From contig JAJZGO010000092.1 in NCBI GenBank assembly GCA_021798415.1, positions 1-6,255 of the forward strand: 6,255 bases of DNA. The letters are read 5' to 3'. Made by a program: the position numbers and the translations under genes. The notes under the pieces are model-generated. The model was not told the DNA's origin. It searched no databases and was given only the letters and a program-made list of their open reading frames with translations. This DNA is from Thermoplasmata archaeon. GTDB taxonomy: Archaea > Thermoplasmatota > Thermoplasmata > Lutacidiplasmatales > UBA184. Positions 4,823-6,255 of the stretch are shown here, in pieces (positions within the stretch are counted from its first letter, which is position 1; each line of letters starts with the position of its first letter).

Positions 4823-6255
4823 ATGGTCCCTCCGCCGAGCCGTCGGCTTCCGCTCGCCGAACGATACCGTCCCGAGCGACTCGACGATATCGTCGGGAAC
4901 GCGCGCGCGAGGGCGGAGCTCACGGCCTGGGCGGACCAGTGGACCGGGAGCCAGCCACCGGCGCGACGCGCCGCCGTCCTGGCCGGTCCCGCGGGCGTCG
5001 GCAAGACGACCGCGGCGCTCGCCCTCGCGCGCGAACGCGGCTGGACCCTTGTCGAGATGAACGCCTCCGACGCCCGGAACGAGTCGGCGATCGAGCAGGT
5101 CGCTGGGCGGGCGTCGATCACGCACACGCTCGGAGGGTCGGAGACCGCACCGGGGCGTCGGCGGGCGCTGATCCTCCTCGACGAGGCCGACTGTCTTACT
5201 GGCCGCTTGACCGAGAGCGCCGCGCCCCGACCTGCGCCTCCCTCGCTCTCGTCGTTCCTCCAGGGCCGGTACCGCACGATCGACGCACTGAACACGGCGT
5301 ACGGTCTTCGACCCTCCGGCAAGCCACCGGCGTTCGCCGACTGGGGCGCCGTGCCCCGCTCCCCCGGGAACGCGGCGTGGGCCCGGTTGTCCGTCGCCCG
5401 CGGCGACATCGAGGAGTGGCGGGGCACCCAGAAGTCGAGCGACCTGAGCGACCGGGGGGGCCTCGCGGCGATCTCCCGGCTCGTGCGGTCGACGCGCCAG
5501 CCGGTGGTCCTGACGGTGAACGACGAGCGGAGCCTGACCCGGTACTCTCCCGTCTTCCGGACGGGAGTGGCCCGGATACGGTTCTTCCCCGTTCGGGATC
5601 CCGAGATTCGGGCTCGGGTGGGCCAGATCGCGCGGGCGGAGAGGATCGAGCTCGTGGGCGGCGCGCTCGACGCGATCGTGACGCGGGCACGGGGGGACCT
5701 TCGGGCCGCGCTGAACGACCTGGACGCGATCTCTCCGTTGCCGGCCGGACCGTTCCAGCTGACCGTCCTCGGGGCCCGCGACCTCTCTTCGGACTTCGCC
5801 GCACTGACCGAGGAGGTCCTGAGCTCGCCGCGCTTCTACCGGTCGGTCGAGGTCCAGAACCGTCTCGACGCCCCGCCGGACGACCTCCTCCCGTGGATCG
5901 AAGAGAACCTGCCGCACTTCGCCGCCGACGCCCGCCACCGTGCGGCGGCGTTCGACGTGCTCGCCGTCGCCGACCGGTTCCTCAACCGGGCCCGTCGCGC
6001 CCGGGTCTGGAGCCTCTGGAGCTACTCGACCGAACTGCTCACGGGGGGCGTCGCGCTCGCGCTCAACGACCGCCCCGTTCCGGGCGGGGGCGGCGCCTCG
6101 TTCCCCCAGTTCCTCGGGGAGATGGGCCGCTCCCGGGGGTTGAGGGGGTTGCGCGACGGGCTGGTCGGCAAGGTCGGCCGACGCTTCCACCTCTCCCGGG
6201 AGAAGACCATCGACACGGTCCTGCCGTTCCTCGAGGCCCTCTTTTCCGCGGGCGG
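4823..6255 (+). CDS. rfcL: Replication factor C large subunit (clamp loader), 3' end outside window
   Basis: RFC-L and the small subunits form the ATP-driven clamp loader that places the PCNA ring on primed DNA. 477 residues are visible and the frame is open at the edge. In order: LAERYRPERLDDIVGN (RFC box II-like, 11-26); Walker A GPAGVGKT (55-62); EMNASDARN (78-86); Walker B LILLDEADCL with Asp120/Glu121; DRGGLAAI (210-217); sensor 1 VLTVNDE with Asn233; sensor 2 GDLRAALNDLDAI with Arg294; then the collar domain with DAPPDDLLPWIEENLP (349-364), an Ala-Asp-Arg-Phe-Leu helix and WSLWSYSTELLTGGVALAL (396-414). The C-terminal tail and PCNA-binding PIP box would lie beyond 6255. Residues about 129-206 are extra compared with usual archaeal RFC-L, where DEVDG..GR leads almost directly to DRGG. 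No ribosome binding site is seen; the ATG sits about 27 nt after a TATA-like element, so a leaderless mRNA is likely. Confidence 0.95.
   Translation, partial: MVPPPSRRLPLAERYRPERLDDIVGNARARAELTAWADQWTGSQPPARRAAVLAGPAGVGKTTAALALARERGWTLVEMNASDARNESAIEQVAGRASITHTLGGSETAPGRRRALILLDEADCLTGRLTESAAPRPAPPSLSSFLQGRYRTIDALNTAYGLRPSGKPPAFADWGAVPRSPGNAAWARLSVARGDIEEWRGTQKSSDLSDRGGLAAISRLVRSTRQPVVLTVNDERSLTRYSPVFRTGVARIRFFPVRDPEIRARVGQIARAERIELVGGALDAIVTRARGDLRAALNDLDAISPLPAGPFQLTVLGARDLSSDFAALTEEVLSSPRFYRSVEVQNRLDAPPDDLLPWIEENLPHFAADARHRAAAFDVLAVADRFLNRARRARVWSLWSYSTELLTGGVALALNDRPVPGGGGASFPQFLGEMGRSRGLRGLRDGLVGKVGRRFHLSREKTIDTVLPFLEALFSAG

Noticed and set aside
5207..5440. Intein or intron in RFC-L
   Set aside because: The extra segment is in frame and too short for an intein, with no splicing-block residues at its ends. 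Nothing suggests a bulge-helix-bulge intron.
3704..6190. Open frame of 828 codons on the minus strand
   Set aside because: It runs opposite RFC-L and in another frame through the reductase-like gene. Its translation is Arg/Pro/Gly-rich without domain motifs, a by-product of high GC.

Overview
The window reads as high-GC archaeal chromosomal DNA. Three things support this. There is an archaeal replication factor C large subunit running off the right edge. There is an archaeal class III (type IV pilin-like) signal peptide gene. Several genes have short A/T-rich TATA-like elements about 24-34 nt upstream of their start codons and little sign of Shine-Dalgarno leaders. Together with proline/alanine/arginine-rich proteins and strong G/C preference at third codon positions, this fits a GC-rich uncultured Thermoplasmatota-type euryarchaeon. 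That placement is an inference from family memory, not a search result.

Layout, left to right. (1) Positions 3-62 look like the last codons of a plus-strand gene ending in a zinc-ribbon half (Cys-X2-Cys-Gly). (2) About 350 bases without a convincing gene follow, ending in a TATA-like element. (3) A two-gene plus-strand unit (444-1346 and 1360-1911) encodes a pilin-like secreted protein with eight cysteines and a single-pass membrane protein with an extracytoplasmic beta domain. (4) A minus-strand cluster converges on it: a mandelate-racemase-subgroup enolase-superfamily enzyme (probably a sugar-acid dehydratase, 1957-3150), a PrxQ/Bcp peroxiredoxin (3235-3684) and an aldo-keto-reductase-like protein that has lost most of the catalytic tetrad (3748-4713). 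(5) The RFC large subunit gene (4823 to beyond the right edge) is divergent from the reductase-like gene and shares with it a short intergenic region carrying an A/T-rich element.

How the genes fit together. The pilin-like protein and the membrane protein are spaced for co-transcription and probably work in one cell-surface structure. The three minus-strand genes are separated by 63-84 nt gaps, and two have their own weak TATA-like elements, so they may be a loose metabolic/redox neighbourhood and not a tight operon. The RFC gene is core replication machinery. Most notable is an in-frame extra segment of about 78 residues in RFC-L between Walker B and sensor 1. Next is the catalytically degenerate aldo-keto reductase. 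No CRISPR array, rRNA, convincing tRNA or insertion sequence is seen.
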